Numbered from the stretch's first letter, positions 7,612 to 16,853 are shown. The stretch is DNA of 34,837 nt from Acidobacteriota bacterium (GCA_002747255.1 PDUC01000006.1:1-34837); one strand, 5' to 3'. Translations and numbers: made by a program. Notes: generated by a model not told the origin, from the sequence alone.

Positions 7612-8427
7612 ATGTTATACAGTCTTTTCCTTCTTATTCTAAGCCAAACACCGGGTGTGTCTAAAACCACCTTGATAACTGATACGGATCCCAGTATTCG
7701 ATACCATGTTACAGGTAACTCGGGTAATATCATCTTTAAAGCCGCCCCATCTTCCGGTTCTCAATCGGGAACGATTGAAACAGACTATCAAGAGGGCAAC
7801 GGTTTCGTGGCATTTGACAGAGACCAGCAGGAAGTGACTGCAGAATTCAAAAAGAAGTTTTCCTTCAATCATTTATCCAAAGCCATCCGAAGCGCAGCCC
7901 CTGTGATGAACGTCCAAGCACCTGTTGGGTCTACAGTTGATTTCAGACTCAAATTGGTAGACCTCGGCATCGGACAGTTTGACTTCAGTCATTTGAACGT
8001 CAGTCATCTTGAAATTGACGCGCGTTTCGGAGAAGTCTATATCGACTGCCCCACCGTTAACAAAAGAATCATTCGGGAAACAGCTCACATCCACCTCACA
8101 GCCGGACAGTTGGACATCAACGGCCTGGCTAATCTAAAAGCCAAAAAGTGGTGGATCAATGGAGGTATTGGCGAGCTCAATCTCAACATGGGCAATAAAA
8201 TGCTCTGCTCAACCGATATTAAACTCGATTTGGACATTGGTGAACTGAACCTCGTGATTCCCCGCGGCACCAAGGTTGAAATAAGAGGAACCAATCGTGA
8301 ACTGGAATCTTACGGCTTCATTCCTCATGAAAATGGCTGGATTGCCGCCGAATATCACCAGTCAAGTCCTCTCCTGACCATTTATCTACTCGGTCCTCTA
8401 GGTGATTTGAATATTCAGTGGAAATAG
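7612..8427 (+). CDS. Exported protein with toast-rack/LiaF-like beta repeats
   Basis: About 271 residues. The ATG at 7612 is chosen because GGAG (7602-7605) sits 6 bases before it; an upstream TTG at 7600 would add four residues and spoil that spacing. It begins with a short signal peptide (MLYSLFLLILSQTPG). The body is a series of beta strands with repeated DIGELNL/GIGELNL/GQLDINGL phrases, the pattern of DUF2154/toast-rack beta-helical domains, which in LiaF-type proteins report on cell-envelope stress. Here it is probably periplasmic. No membrane anchor is seen at the C-terminus. It starts about 150 bases after the preceding operon and is followed after 9 bases by the DegV-fusion gene. The assignment is fold-level only. 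Confidence 0.55.
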   Translation: MLYSLFLLILSQTPGVSKTTLITDTDPSIRYHVTGNSGNIIFKAAPSSGSQSGTIETDYQEGNGFVAFDRDQQEVTAEFKKKFSFNHLSKAIRSAAPVMNVQAPVGSTVDFRLKLVDLGIGQFDFSHLNVSHLEIDARFGEVYIDCPTVNKRIIRETAHIHLTAGQLDINGLANLKAKKWWINGGIGELNLNMGNKMLCSTDIKLDLDIGELNLVIPRGTKVEIRGTNRELESYGFIPHENGWIAAEYHQSSPLLTIYLLGPLGDLNIQWK

Positions 8428-8436
8428 GGCAGTAAG

Positions 8437-10194
8437 ATGCAAATTCCCAGCATTCTGATCATTGAAAACGAGTGGCAAATTAAAAAGCAGCTCTCGCTGC
8501 TCTTAATTTCAAACGATTACGAAGTCATTCCGGTCAGTTCGCTTTTTCGAGCGCAGCGTGTTCTGCGAACAATATCTCCTCAACTGATTTTATGCAGTGA
8601 GCATCTTCCCGATGGAGATGCAACCGATTTCATCACTCAGCTTCGATCTTCAAAGGAATTCTCCGACCTTCCTTTGGTGGTTTTAAAAGATTCAACTCAG
8701 ACGGACTCCAAAAAGTACACAAAACAGGGTGCCACTGACACCTTGCACATCTCGAATTTAAACGACCACATTCTCAAAGTCATCAAAAAACAGATAGACA
8801 TTCACTTACCAGGTCTGCACTCATCCTCCGATGGCATAACAGGTCAGCTTCACAAGCTCTCCATTACAGATCTCATTTACGAGCTGGCTCAAAGGCACAG
8901 CAGCGGAAAAATAACCATCGACGCGCCGGAAGAAATGGTCATCTACCTGAAAAAAGGGAAGATCATCTATTCTAAACACGGTATAACAATTGGAAAGAAA
9001 GCGCTTTTTCGCTGTCTGCGAATTGCGGATGCTGCCTATTATTTTCAAAGGAACATGACAGATATCGAGCCCAATATCGATAACATCGAACTCGACCAGC
9101 TTATAAGAGAAGCAACCACCAGTAATCAACAACTCATGGTTAACTTTCACAAATTCCCTTCTAAATACAGCAGAATCAAAATCCTCAGTCAGGGCTTTTT
9201 CAATTCCACCAATCTGGAACCCAAAATCAAAGCCGCCACTGAAATCATCCGCAGATATCCGCTGGTTTACCAGTTTATCGACCACCTCAATTTACCGGAC
9301 ATTGCCTGTTACGAATTGCTCAATCACCTGAAAAGCATGAAGGTCATCGACTTTGTGGAAAAGCTTCGCAACACCACCATTTTAGTTGATAATTCATGTG
9401 ATCTGTCACCACTTGACTTTACCAAGCACAAAATTTCTGTTCTGCCATTAAATTTAAAATCACGGGAAACTGTCATTCCCAATCGCTCTATTCACTCAAA
9501 GAATTTTTATCACTATCAAAGCAAGGATTGGGAACAATCGGAAATTGTCCCTTTTACATCAATTGGTTTTAAACAGTGTTTCTCAACATTGAACATAGAG
9601 TACGAGATTTTAACCATTGCACCAGCTTCCGAAGTCATACCCACCGCGGCAACGCTGGCCCCCATGATGAAAGAAATTAAGGAACAAGGAATCGATGGTA
9701 TGGTGCTTCAAGAGTATGAAACCAACGTCTATCATTCCTCCACCTTTTCTATTGGTTATGGGCTATTGACCATCCAGGCGTCTTTACTCGCATTGGAACA
9801 TCAACCCGTTGAACTGCTAATAGAACGTCTGAAACGCCTTGAAGAGAGAATGCAGCTCTTATGGATAGAAAACCAAAATACGGAAAGCTTTTTGGGTACC
9901 AACAAGCAGCGCATACTTTACAAATGGAATGGAACTGAAAAAGAAAAAATCCGCAAAATCAATAAAGACGAAAACGTGTTCGATGTCTTCCAAGAGGAAA
10001 TTAACCGACGACTTGACTCAAAATCCAATTTAAATATTGCAGTTGGCTGTCCCCACACAACGGAAACAGTGAAACTGAAAAACGCCATGAAAGAAAAGTT
10101 TATTTATGCAACTGTATATGGTTTCGATATCACGCCCGTCAACATGAAAATAGCAGGCAGTCAAATCCAGATGATAGCTTTTGTTCAAGACTAG
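8437..10194 (+). CDS. Receiver-like/PATAN-like/DegV fusion protein
   Basis: 585 residues in three parts. Residues 1-125 resemble a response-regulator receiver, but the phosphorylated Asp is Ser54 (in CSEHLPDGD) and the usual C-terminal Lys is not apparent, so this is a pseudo-receiver. Residues about 133-235 (LHKLSITDLIYELAQRHSSG, IYLKKGKIIYSKHG) match the PATAN/DUF4388 type of signalling domain. Residues about 313-585 resemble DegV: TTILVDNSCDLSP at the start, VLPLNLKSRETVI, a degenerate ligand loop VPFTSIGF where family members have PTTSQPS, and a C-terminal VGCPHTTETVKLKNAM block. DegV/FakB proteins bind fatty acids. The fusion suggests a lipid-sensing output without phosphorylation. It follows the toast-rack gene by 9 bases, so an envelope-lipid role is attractive but unproven. 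Confidence 0.65.
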   Translation: MQIPSILIIENEWQIKKQLSLLLISNDYEVIPVSSLFRAQRVLRTISPQLILCSEHLPDGDATDFITQLRSSKEFSDLPLVVLKDSTQTDSKKYTKQGATDTLHISNLNDHILKVIKKQIDIHLPGLHSSSDGITGQLHKLSITDLIYELAQRHSSGKITIDAPEEMVIYLKKGKIIYSKHGITIGKKALFRCLRIADAAYYFQRNMTDIEPNIDNIELDQLIREATTSNQQLMVNFHKFPSKYSRIKILSQGFFNSTNLEPKIKAATEIIRRYPLVYQFIDHLNLPDIACYELLNHLKSMKVIDFVEKLRNTTILVDNSCDLSPLDFTKHKISVLPLNLKSRETVIPNRSIHSKNFYHYQSKDWEQSEIVPFTSIGFKQCFSTLNIEYEILTIAPASEVIPTAATLAPMMKEIKEQGIDGMVLQEYETNVYHSSTFSIGYGLLTIQASLLALEHQPVELLIERLKRLEERMQLLWIENQNTESFLGTNKQRILYKWNGTEKEKIRKINKDENVFDVFQEEINRRLDSKSNLNIAVGCPHTTETVKLKNAMKEKFIYATVYGFDITPVNMKIAGSQIQMIAFVQD

Positions 10195-10196
10195 GT

Positions 10197-10276
10197 TATA
10201 ACACGCGCGTTCACGGAATGGTTCTCGCCTGGCATTGGGATTTCCATTTTGAATCAGCTAAAGCCACCGTGTTATA
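10197..10276. terminator. Inverted repeat between convergent gene ends
   Basis: TATAACAC (10197-10204) pairs with GTGTTATA (10269-10276) across the gap between the DegV-fusion gene and uvrB, overlapping the uvrB stop codon. A weaker GGAAT/ATTTCC pairing lies inside. No T-run is present, so a role as a bidirectional terminator is only possible. Confidence 0.25.
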
Positions 10277-12263
10277 TTCCCATTCTAAGAAGTTCGTCTT
10301 TCAGAACTGCCAGCTCGTCTCTTAGCTCCGCCGCTTTTTCAAACTCCAGTGCTTCGGCTCTTGCATACATTTCCTTTTCAGTTCGCGCAATCTCCGCAAC
10401 CAGAGCCGTTCGATCAAGTGGTTGGACTTGGGACGCATTTCGCGGTGTTGAATAATCGCTTTCCGATAGTTCATCAAAGGCCGCGGACAGGCTTTTAACC
10501 ACCGATTCAGGGGTCAAACCGTGTTCTTCATTATAGGCATGCTGAATTTTTCGCCTTCGTTCCGTCTCCGAAATGGTTTCCCTCATGGCATCCGATATCC
10601 TGTCGGCGTACATGATAACCGTTCCATGGACGTTGCGGGCGGCACGACCCACTGTCTGTATGAGAGAACGGCGTGAACGCAAAAAACCCTGTTTATCGGC
10701 ATCTAAAATGGCAACCAAACCCACTTCGGGAAGATCCAGACCTTCTCTCAGCAAGTTGACACCCACCAGAACATCGTAGATGCCTTTTCTGAGAGCCAAC
10801 AGGATTTCCACTCTTTCAATGGTATCGATGTCGCTGTGTAAATAGGCCACTTTCAGACCGTGTTCATCGAAGTGGTCCGCTAAATCTTCCGCCATTCTTT
10901 TGGTGAGCGTGGTAACCAGCGTGCGCTGCTCTTTCTCAACCCTCAATTGAATTTCGTGGAAGAGATGGTCAATTTGATTCTCAGTGGGAACAACCTGAAT
11001 CGTGGGGTCCATCAGGCCGGTCGGCCTGATGATCTGTTCCACGTACTCACCCTGAACCACGCTCTGCTCATAAGGACCCGGAGTGGCTGAAACGAAAAGA
11101 ACCTGCCCTGTTCGAGACCAGAATTCATCGATCCTCAATGGCCGATTGTCAACGGCTGACGGCAGCCGAAACCCGAACTTGACCAAGTTGTCCTTTCTAC
11201 TCCTGTCCCCCGCGAACATACCCCCAATTTGCGGCACGGTAACGTGGCTTTCATCCAGGAATAACAGGAAATCCTGCGGAAAGTAGTCCAGCAGTGTTGA
11301 TGGCGGAGAACCTGCCGGTCGTCCTTCAAGATGTCTGGAATAGTTTTCGATGCCGTGACAGAAGCCCGTTTCGGAAAGCATTTCCATATCAAATTGGGTT
11401 CTCTGTGAGAGACGCTGTGCCTCCAGCAGCTGATTGCTATTCTTAAACTCCTGCGTGCGCTGATCCAGCTCTTCCCTGATAGCCACAACAGCTCTCTTCA
11501 TGGATTCCTGCGGTGTCACGAAATGACTGCCCGGGAAAATACTCAAATCATCCAAATCACTGATGGATTTGCCCGTCAACGCATCAAAACGCCTGATTGT
11601 CTCAATTTCCTCTCCAAAAAACTCGATTCTGTAGGCGTGGTCTTCGTATATGGGATAAATATCGAGGGTGTCTCCCATGACTCTGAACGTGCCCGGGTAA
11701 AAAGAGCTGCTGTTCCGAACGTATTGGATACCTACCAAATCGCGCAGGAGCTGTTGACGGTCGTACTCTTCTCCAACCGCCAGGCTGACCTTCATGTTGC
11801 CAAAGAATTCGGGCGAGCCGAGACCGTAAATACAGCTCACCGACGCCACGATAATCACATCTCTTCGTTCCAGCAGGGAACGCGTGGCACTTAAACGCAG
11901 CTTCTCTATATCCTTGTTAATGGTAGCTTCCTTCTCGATATAGGTATCAGACGAGGCCACATAGGCTTCGGGTTGATAGTAATCGTAATAGGAGACAAAG
12001 TACTCAACCGCGTTATGCGGAAAAAAACCCCTGAACTCCTGGTAGAGCTGCGCCGCCAGGGTTTTATTGGGCGCCATGACGAGTGTCGGCCGATTGAGCG
12101 CTTCAATGACCTTGGCCATGGTGAACGTCTTGCCCGAACCGGTTACACCCAATAAAACCGTGTGTTCCAGTCCCTGGTTGATGGAATTGACTATTTGCTC
12201 GATGGCCTTGGGCTGGTCACCGGCCGGATTGTATGCTGTTACCATTTTGAATTGTTTCGACAA
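10272..12263 (-). CDS. uvrB: Excinuclease ABC subunit B
   Basis: 663 residues, full length for UvrB, the helicase-like damage-recognition subunit of nucleotide excision repair. It starts with TTG at 12263 ([20 protein letters not shown]). GAGGG lies 4 bases upstream, and this start matches the conserved UvrB N-terminus better than the internal ATG six codons later. Walker A GVTGSGKT at 39-46, the beta-hairpin [10 protein letters not shown], the DESHVT box, [14 protein letters not shown], and the C-terminal UVR domain (last 35 residues) that contacts UvrC are all present. It follows the M14 peptidase gene by 8 bases and is probably read from the same transcript. Confidence 0.97.
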   Translation of the reverse strand: MSKQFKMVTAYNPAGDQPKAIEQIVNSINQGLEHTVLLGVTGSGKTFTMAKVIEALNRPTLVMAPNKTLAAQLYQEFRGFFPHNAVEYFVSYYDYYQPEAYVASSDTYIEKEATINKDIEKLRLSATRSLLERRDVIIVASVSCIYGLGSPEFFGNMKVSLAVGEEYDRQQLLRDLVGIQYVRNSSSFYPGTFRVMGDTLDIYPIYEDHAYRIEFFGEEIETIRRFDALTGKSISDLDDLSIFPGSHFVTPQESMKRAVVAIREELDQRTQEFKNSNQLLEAQRLSQRTQFDMEMLSETGFCHGIENYSRHLEGRPAGSPPSTLLDYFPQDFLLFLDESHVTVPQIGGMFAGDRSRKDNLVKFGFRLPSAVDNRPLRIDEFWSRTGQVLFVSATPGPYEQSVVQGEYVEQIIRPTGLMDPTIQVVPTENQIDHLFHEIQLRVEKEQRTLVTTLTKRMAEDLADHFDEHGLKVAYLHSDIDTIERVEILLALRKGIYDVLVGVNLLREGLDLPEVGLVAILDADKQGFLRSRRSLIQTVGRAARNVHGTVIMYADRISDAMRETISETERRRKIQHAYNEEHGLTPESVVKSLSAAFDELSESDYSTPRNASQVQPLDRTALVAEIARTEKEMYARAEALEFEKAAELRDELAVLKDELLRMGI

Positions 12264-12271
12264 GGTTCCCT

Positions 12272-13840
12272 CTACTGGAATTTGATAAGATCGAGTACAT
12301 CCACTCGCCCGTTTTCATTGCTGTCAAACGGCCCTTCATTGGGCCAGCAGGACGCTATGTCGACAAAACTGTACGTGTCCGGAATCATTTGAACATCGAC
12401 CCGCGTCCTTTGCTCTTTTAATACCGCGACACCGCCAATGTTACGATCGTGATACCCCTCAGCCTCAACGCGGATCGCATAACGTCCTGGTACGCAATAG
12501 CGGTGGTAGTCGCCTAGAGTCGTACCCGTGCGAACGGGTTTGGGAAATTCGGTCACGGTGATTTCGGCCTCCAACGGTGTACCGTCAATCTGATCCGTCA
12601 CCAGACCGTGAATTCCCTGAAAAGCCGAGTAAAGGTAATTTAAAACTCCATTTCTGTGACGCTGAGTGTAATCGGGAATTAAATGAGCCGGCGGTGTTTT
12701 CGTTTGAGTAATTTCAATGGTGGTATCCAGGGTGGACTCAAAGTAGTAAGACCAGTCGTTGGTATCGCCAAAAGTAATATACCAGTCAGCACCGCAAACA
12801 TACCAAAAACCGGAGTAGGTACACCCGTTGAAATAAGCTTCTGCCAGGCTGTCAGGCGCCGGAACAGCACAATGACCGCTTGAATTGCCGCAGGGTGAAC
12901 CACCGGTTCTTGAAGAGAAGAAATTGGCAAGATCCGGTAGCTCCGCTGTTGTACTGGAGTTCCATACCGAATTAAAACAAGCCGCTCCAGAGTGAAGAGA
13001 TAAACCGAGCAGGAAAACATTGTCGTAAGAATCCGAAAGTGCCTTTATTGCCTGGGTTTCCGGTTCACTGAACGGATAGGCACCACCTGAAAAGGGATCA
13101 TTCCCCTGAGGTCCATCGAAATTGCGGTTCAGGTCAACCCCGTGCATGTTGGTTCGTCTGCCTTCCAAGCCGGGATTCCCGGGATTGGCATCGTATGCGT
13201 TCCCATCTGGATTGACCATGGGAACAAACCACATCTCTGTACCGTCAACCAGATCGGTAGCCACACTGTTGCTGCCGTATTGGGTTAAAATCCACTCCAT
13301 CACATCCGTGCAAACCATTAAACTGGCTTTCTCATCGCCATGAATATTGGAGATCACTCTCAATTCGGGCTCAAACTCTTCAACATCACAGTTAGCCGAT
13401 ATTTTAACAGCCCAAATGGGCCGGCTCTGAACGCTGCTTCCAATCTGGATCAGTCGGGCAATGGCTGAATGGCTGTTGACCAGATCCGTTACCCAGGTTT
13501 CAAAGGAGTCCGGATCAAAATAAGAGCTTGGAATCTGCGTATCTTCCGCATGGGACAGGTCTTCAATCTCATGTCCCGATATCTCTTCAATGAAACTGTA
13601 GGGAACATCCAGACTGTTCAGTAACTGCAGGAGAGCCTGTTTGCCAGGAACAATGACATGACCGTCTTCAGTGAGGCCCATTCCACTAATTTTCCAGTCT
13701 TGTGCAACAGGTCTGAACTCTTCCCTGGTCAATTCAATTCGCACAGAGGGAGGATCGCCCGCCCATAAGGAGCCGAACGAGAAAAATAAAACCATCCAAC
13801 GCATTGTACAAAACGCATTGCAACGCATGTCTCTGTGCAT
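12272..13840 (-). CDS. Secreted M14 zinc carboxypeptidase with dockerin-like tail
   Basis: 522 residues. After a signal peptide (hydrophobic [15 protein letters not shown] at 13-27), residues about 105-405 form an M14 peptidase domain. Zinc ligands are H167 and E170 (HGDE) and H283 (SLHSG); substrate-binding N238-R239 lie in DLNRNF; the catalytic Glu is E376 in TIEITQTK. Then follows a carboxypeptidase-regulatory-like beta domain (about 409-490), and a tail [20 protein letters not shown] with DLIKFQ resembling a single calcium-binding dockerin repeat, also seen in the metzincin near 28 kb. Upstream is its own promoter behind a terminator. Downstream is uvrB, 8 bases away. The start is uncertain; 13828 or 13801 are alternatives. 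Probably exported for peptide degradation. Confidence 0.85.
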   Translation of the reverse strand: MHRDMRCNAFCTMRWMVLFFSFGSLWAGDPPSVRIELTREEFRPVAQDWKISGMGLTEDGHVIVPGKQALLQLLNSLDVPYSFIEEISGHEIEDLSHAEDTQIPSSYFDPDSFETWVTDLVNSHSAIARLIQIGSSVQSRPIWAVKISANCDVEEFEPELRVISNIHGDEKASLMVCTDVMEWILTQYGSNSVATDLVDGTEMWFVPMVNPDGNAYDANPGNPGLEGRRTNMHGVDLNRNFDGPQGNDPFSGGAYPFSEPETQAIKALSDSYDNVFLLGLSLHSGAACFNSVWNSSTTAELPDLANFFSSRTGGSPCGNSSGHCAVPAPDSLAEAYFNGCTYSGFWYVCGADWYITFGDTNDWSYYFESTLDTTIEITQTKTPPAHLIPDYTQRHRNGVLNYLYSAFQGIHGLVTDQIDGTPLEAEITVTEFPKPVRTGTTLGDYHRYCVPGRYAIRVEAEGYHDRNIGGVAVLKEQRTRVDVQMIPDTYSFVDIASCWPNEGPFDSNENGRVDVLDLIKFQ

Positions 13841-13857
13841 AGGGCCCCCTGCGTTCT

Positions 13858-13886
13858 ATTCTAGACACTCACTGGTCATTCTACAA
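13858..13886 (-). promoter_or_regulatory. Putative promoter of the M14 peptidase-uvrB unit
   Basis: On the minus strand TTGTAG (13881-13886), a 17-base spacer and TAGAAT (13858-13863). The predicted start would give a leader of about 10 bases to the ATG at 13840, which leaves room for a downstream start codon. It lies just after the terminator of the PDZ gene. Confidence 0.45.
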
Positions 13887-13912
13887 CACGAAGGGAAGAC
13901 GATGTTAAGGCT

Positions 13913-13953
13913 GAAAAGAAAAAAGCACGGTGTTGCCCGCGGAAACACCGTGC
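13913..13953 (-). terminator. Rho-independent terminator after the PDZ gene
   Basis: GCACGGTGTT (13925-13934) and AACACCGTGC (13944-13953) form a 10-bp stem. On the minus strand it is followed directly by TTTTTTCTTTTC. It ends the sigma factor/membrane protein/PDZ operon. Confidence 0.85.
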
Positions 13954-13978
13954 TCTCAGGTCTGTGCCGGCTTGGCGT

Positions 13979-14827
13979 TCAGTCTTCTTTTTCCATGCTG
14001 GTATCTACTTCTATGTGTATTTTGCCACTTTCGTCCACCAACTTGCGGATGTTGATCAGGTCTTCTCCCGAAAAAATACATGTGTTTTCGTTTTTGCGTT
14101 CACCAAGAGTAACTGGAAGGTTGATGGACTCACCTTTGCGAACCACTGTGAGGATTATTTCATCGCCAGATTGCTGTTCACTCAGGACATCGGTCATATC
14201 CGATGATTCCCCAACAGAGACATCACCCAGTGCGGTAATGACATCGCCGGCCTGAAGACCCGCTCGGCTGGCAGGACTATCCTCTTCCACTTTTTCAATT
14301 AAAACGCCTTCTTTCACACCGAAATACGCTGCCAACTGTTCTTCCAGTGTTTTTAAGTGGACACCCATGTAAGGTTGCGGTTCACCGATAAAAAACACTT
14401 GTTTGTTACCACCCAGCTTCTTGACAAGGAAGTTTTCGGGATGCTTGCCCAGTTTAACGGTCAATTCCTTAATTTCATCGTCTCTTTCAACGAAGATATC
14501 GATCGAGTCTTCAGGAGCGTAATCCTTTAAAATGTGTTTGATTTCTGCAATATCCTGAATGTCTTCACCGTTGAGCTTGATGATCAAATCCTCCTTGTTC
14601 AATCCGGCTTCTTCAGCACCAGAGTCTTTCAGTACATCGATAATGACGACTTTAGGGCCTTCACCCTGATCCACTTCTTTCAATGTGACGCCCATGAATG
14701 CGTCATCCTTAGAGCTGCACTCCAATCGCTTGACGATTTTCACTTTTTTCTTGTTGACTTGCTCTTCCTGGGCAAACCCGAAAAAAGACAAAACTGCTGC
14801 TGTTACCAATAAGATAGTATGTTTCAT
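13979..14827 (-). CDS. Exported protein with two PDZ domains
   Basis: 282 residues with a signal peptide (MKHTILLVTAAVLSFFGFAQ). Two PDZ domains: residues about 42-120 (FMGVTLKEVD, DSGAEEAGLNKEDLIIKLNG) and about 150-235 (PYMGVHLKTLEEQLAAYFGV, SPASRAGLQAGDVITALGD). There is no protease domain, so it is not a DegP-type peptidase itself; it probably binds exposed C-termini or peptides in the periplasm. Its ATG overlaps the stop of the preceding membrane protein gene (ATGA), giving translational coupling. The operon order, ECF sigma, membrane protein, PDZ protein, resembles envelope-stress circuits in which a PDZ protein senses misfolded proteins. A strong terminator follows. Confidence 0.8.
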   Translation of the reverse strand: MKHTILLVTAAVLSFFGFAQEEQVNKKKVKIVKRLECSSKDDAFMGVTLKEVDQGEGPKVVIIDVLKDSGAEEAGLNKEDLIIKLNGEDIQDIAEIKHILKDYAPEDSIDIFVERDDEIKELTVKLGKHPENFLVKKLGGNKQVFFIGEPQPYMGVHLKTLEEQLAAYFGVKEGVLIEKVEEDSPASRAGLQAGDVITALGDVSVGESSDMTDVLSEQQSGDEIILTVVRKGESINLPVTLGERKNENTCIFSGEDLINIRKLVDESGKIHIEVDTSMEKED

Positions 14828-15351
14828 AAAATGCCTCCGATTTCCAGTTGACTGGTTGTTTGGTTGGTGTCTTTTGGATCTATTTCACTCATGACCATGA
14901 CTTTTTGTCCGTTTTCCAGACGAATTCGTCTGATGGTGACGATGCGCTCTTCCTCTATTTTGAAGATGCGACTGTTCATGTTCGGGTAATTGGCATGAAT
15001 CCATTGTTGAACGTACTGCTGATCGTTTTCCGCTGAGAAAAAGGCCTGCTGCACAGGAGTCAACTCCAGCGGGAGAGATGCCTTCCGCTCTAACCCATTG
15101 ATCACAGGCTTGTTGTTTAACCAGGTATTAACCTTTCCGGGAACATTGGGTTTCAAAATGAACAAGGTCAACAAGCCCGCAAACACAAAGATAGCCCCTG
15201 TAAGAAACGCAAATCCCAGTGAAGCAAAGCGCACAGCGGAACTGGCAGCGGCATATTGTTGAATAATTCGGTATCTCAAATGCTCCTTGTAAAGCGGTAC
15301 TTCAACTTCAGGCTTCTGACAGGTTTTCAAAACATTTTCTAAATTCTTCAT
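14824..15351 (-). CDS. Single-pass membrane protein, probable anti-sigma factor
   Basis: 175 residues: a cytoplasmic N-terminal part of about 40, one membrane helix (about 42-66, FASLGFAFLTGAIFVFAGLLTLF) and a C-terminal part of about 105 residues outside. No zinc-binding HXXXCXXC anti-sigma motif is seen, so the assignment rests on context: its start lies 44 bases inside the end of the ECF sigma gene, and its stop overlaps the start of the double-PDZ gene. This is the arrangement and topology of membrane-bound anti-sigma factors, but the family itself is not recognised. Confidence 0.5.
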   Translation of the reverse strand: MKNLENVLKTCQKPEVEVPLYKEHLRYRIIQQYAAASSAVRFASLGFAFLTGAIFVFAGLLTLFILKPNVPGKVNTWLNNKPVINGLERKASLPLELTPVQQAFFSAENDQQYVQQWIHANYPNMNSRIFKIEEERIVTIRRIRLENGQKVMVMSEIDPKDTNQTTSQLEIGGIL

Positions 15352-15901
15352 TACAGAGCCCCTCCTTATCCATTATTTTTCTAAGTCTCTTTAACGCCCG
15401 GTGTATACGCATGGCAAGGGTGCCTTTTCTGATTTTAAAAATCGATGCGAGCTCTTCGTAACTCTTTGCCTGAAAGAACCTGAGTACCAGGAGACTGTTG
15501 TCTTCAGGACTGAGTTCAGCGAGCGATTTCTGCAGGGAGACATAAAAGCGATCCCTGGTTCTGACTCTCTCTGCTTCTTCAATTTCATCCTTGAAAGGAG
15601 CTACCTGCAATATGGGCGTTGAATTGAACAGACGCAATCGCTGCTTTTTGCGAAAAAAGGATTTCATTTCATTGTGCGCGATTCGGTAGAGCCATGAGGA
15701 GAAGGACCCCCTGGACCAACGATACTTCCACAGATTCTTCATCGCTTTGAGAAACGTGTGAGCGGTTAGATCTTCTGCGTCAGCCACACTGCCGACACAG
15801 TGCAGGTGATAATTGAAGATATCGGGAAACCATTCCTCGTAGAGGGATTCAAAGTCCCTGCTTGCTCCATTCTGATCTTTAATAATGTATTGAAGTGACA
15901 A
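15308..15901 (-). CDS. ECF-type RNA polymerase sigma factor
   Basis: 197 residues with the two sigma-70 regions of ECF factors. Region 2 runs about 15-85 (FESLYEEWFPDIFNYHLHCV, DAEDLTAHTFLKAMKNLWKY, then FSSWLYRIAHNEM). Region 4 runs about 125-180 (LAELSPEDNSLLVLRFFQAK, then SYEELASIFKIRKGTLAMRI). The start is TTG at 15901, with AGGA about 8 bases upstream; no better in-frame ATG exists. It is followed with overlap by a membrane protein (probable anti-sigma) and a PDZ protein. Such units usually regulate themselves, but no convincing ECF promoter was found in the 177-base gap to divIVA. Confidence 0.9.
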   Translation of the reverse strand: MSLQYIIKDQNGASRDFESLYEEWFPDIFNYHLHCVGSVADAEDLTAHTFLKAMKNLWKYRWSRGSFSSWLYRIAHNEMKSFFRKKQRLRLFNSTPILQVAPFKDEIEEAERVRTRDRFYVSLQKSLAELSPEDNSLLVLRFFQAKSYEELASIFKIRKGTLAMRIHRALKRLRKIMDKEGLCNEEFRKCFENLSEA

Positions 15902-16078
15902 GTGACCATCCTGTTTTTTTCAAAAGTCACTTTAATATACGCAGCAGTTTCGTATCATCACCTGTTTTTTTTAAAAAAGATTTTTGCTGGAACGCTCTTT
16001 CAGGGTTACAGCACAACCTTTTGCGGCCTGGAAAGAGTCTTTTACAAGAGGAGAACCTGTGTTTGTAAAATGGATCTT

Positions 16079-16624
16079 TCAGCCAACGCGACTGTGCTTC
16101 TTTTTCAATACAGGCGTCTTTGCTTCACTTTTTTTCTTTTTACGCGGAGTAATGGCCAGGAGTTTATCGGATTCCATGGCCATGCTTCTCTCCGCTTCAA
16201 TGAAGTGATTGCAACGGGTGAGCATCATCTCCAGTTCGGCCAGCAAATCACCTCTCATGCGTTTCATATCCGATATTTGAACGCGGAGCTCATCCAGATG
16301 GGATTTGGCATTTTCAAAAATATTCTCAGCCTGTAACTGACCCTCGCGAATGATGAGTTCGGCTTCCTTATGGGCGTTCTCCTTTATTTCGCGCTTAATC
16401 TGCTGGGCTGAAATGAGTGTATCCTTTAAAATTTTATCGCGATCGTCGGCTTCCCTGACTTTCTGCTTCAGAAACTCCAGCTCCTGGCTGATCTCCTGAT
16501 TGTTTTTCAAAAGATGTTCCATCTCCTCCGAAACAGCATAGAGAAAGTGTTTGACCTCTTCCCTGTTGTAACCTCTCATGTTGGTACTGAATTCATGGTT
16601 CTGAATTTCAAGTGGTGTCGTCAT
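16079..16624 (-). CDS. DivIVA-domain coiled-coil protein
   Basis: 181 residues. Residues 1-30 (TPLEIQNHEFSTNMRGYNRE then EVKHFLYAV) are the DivIVA lipid-binding start with its FxxxxRGY signature; the rest to about 150 is coiled coil rich in Glu and Lys; the tail is strongly basic (PRKKKKSEAK and KKKHSRVG). DivIVA proteins bind negatively curved membrane at poles or septa and recruit partners. In diderm bacteria the role is less defined. GGAGGG lies 8 bases before the ATG. The gene stands alone behind its own promoter. Confidence 0.85.
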   Translation of the reverse strand: MTTPLEIQNHEFSTNMRGYNREEVKHFLYAVSEEMEHLLKNNQEISQELEFLKQKVREADDRDKILKDTLISAQQIKREIKENAHKEAELIIREGQLQAENIFENAKSHLDELRVQISDMKRMRGDLLAELEMMLTRCNHFIEAERSMAMESDKLLAITPRKKKKSEAKTPVLKKKHSRVG

Positions 16625-16652
16625 ACTGCCCTCCGGAACAAGTGCCGAATTT

Positions 16653-16681
16653 ATTTTATCTTAGTATAAATACTAATGCAA
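16653..16681 (-). promoter_or_regulatory. Promoter of divIVA with a palindrome filling the spacer
   Basis: On the minus strand -35 TTGCAT (16676-16681), a 17-base spacer and -10 TAAAAT (16653-16658). The spacer is almost entirely a perfect palindrome, TTAGTAT-TT-ATACTAA on the minus strand (16661-16676). A regulator bound there would block RNA polymerase. Promoter match is directly visible; operator function is inference. Confidence 0.6.
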
Positions 16682-16772
16682 AAAGCTAGTTAGCACCAGC
16701 ACTAGATGGTGAAAATGTGATATCTATGGCTTTTTAGCGTTCATTCCCGCGATCATGGGACTTTTCCCTTGG

Positions 16773-16799
16773 GGTTCAATTCCAATTCCGCATTGAACC
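16773..16799. repeat. Inverted repeat upstream of the tRNA gene
   Basis: GGTTCAAT (16773-16780) and ATTGAACC (16792-16799) form an 8-bp stem with an 11-base loop. It lies just before the tRNA promoter. No T-run follows, so it is not an obvious terminator. Confidence 0.35.
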
Positions 16800-16809
16800 G
16801 AAACGGTAC

Positions 16810-16838
16810 TTGACACAGAACCGCATATCAGTTAGATT
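16810..16838 (+). promoter_or_regulatory. Near-consensus promoter of tRNA-Arg
   Basis: A perfect -35 TTGACA (16810-16815), a 17-base spacer and -10 TAGATT (16833-16838). Transcription would start about 8-10 bases before the tRNA. Strong promoters of this kind are typical of stable RNA genes. Confidence 0.75.
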
Positions 16839-16853
16839 GGCTAGGCTTGAAGT

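Noticed and set aside
10269-10276. Definite bidirectional terminator between the DegV fusion and uvrB
   Set aside because: The inverted repeat is AT-rich with a 64-base gap and no T-run; listed only as a weak possibility.
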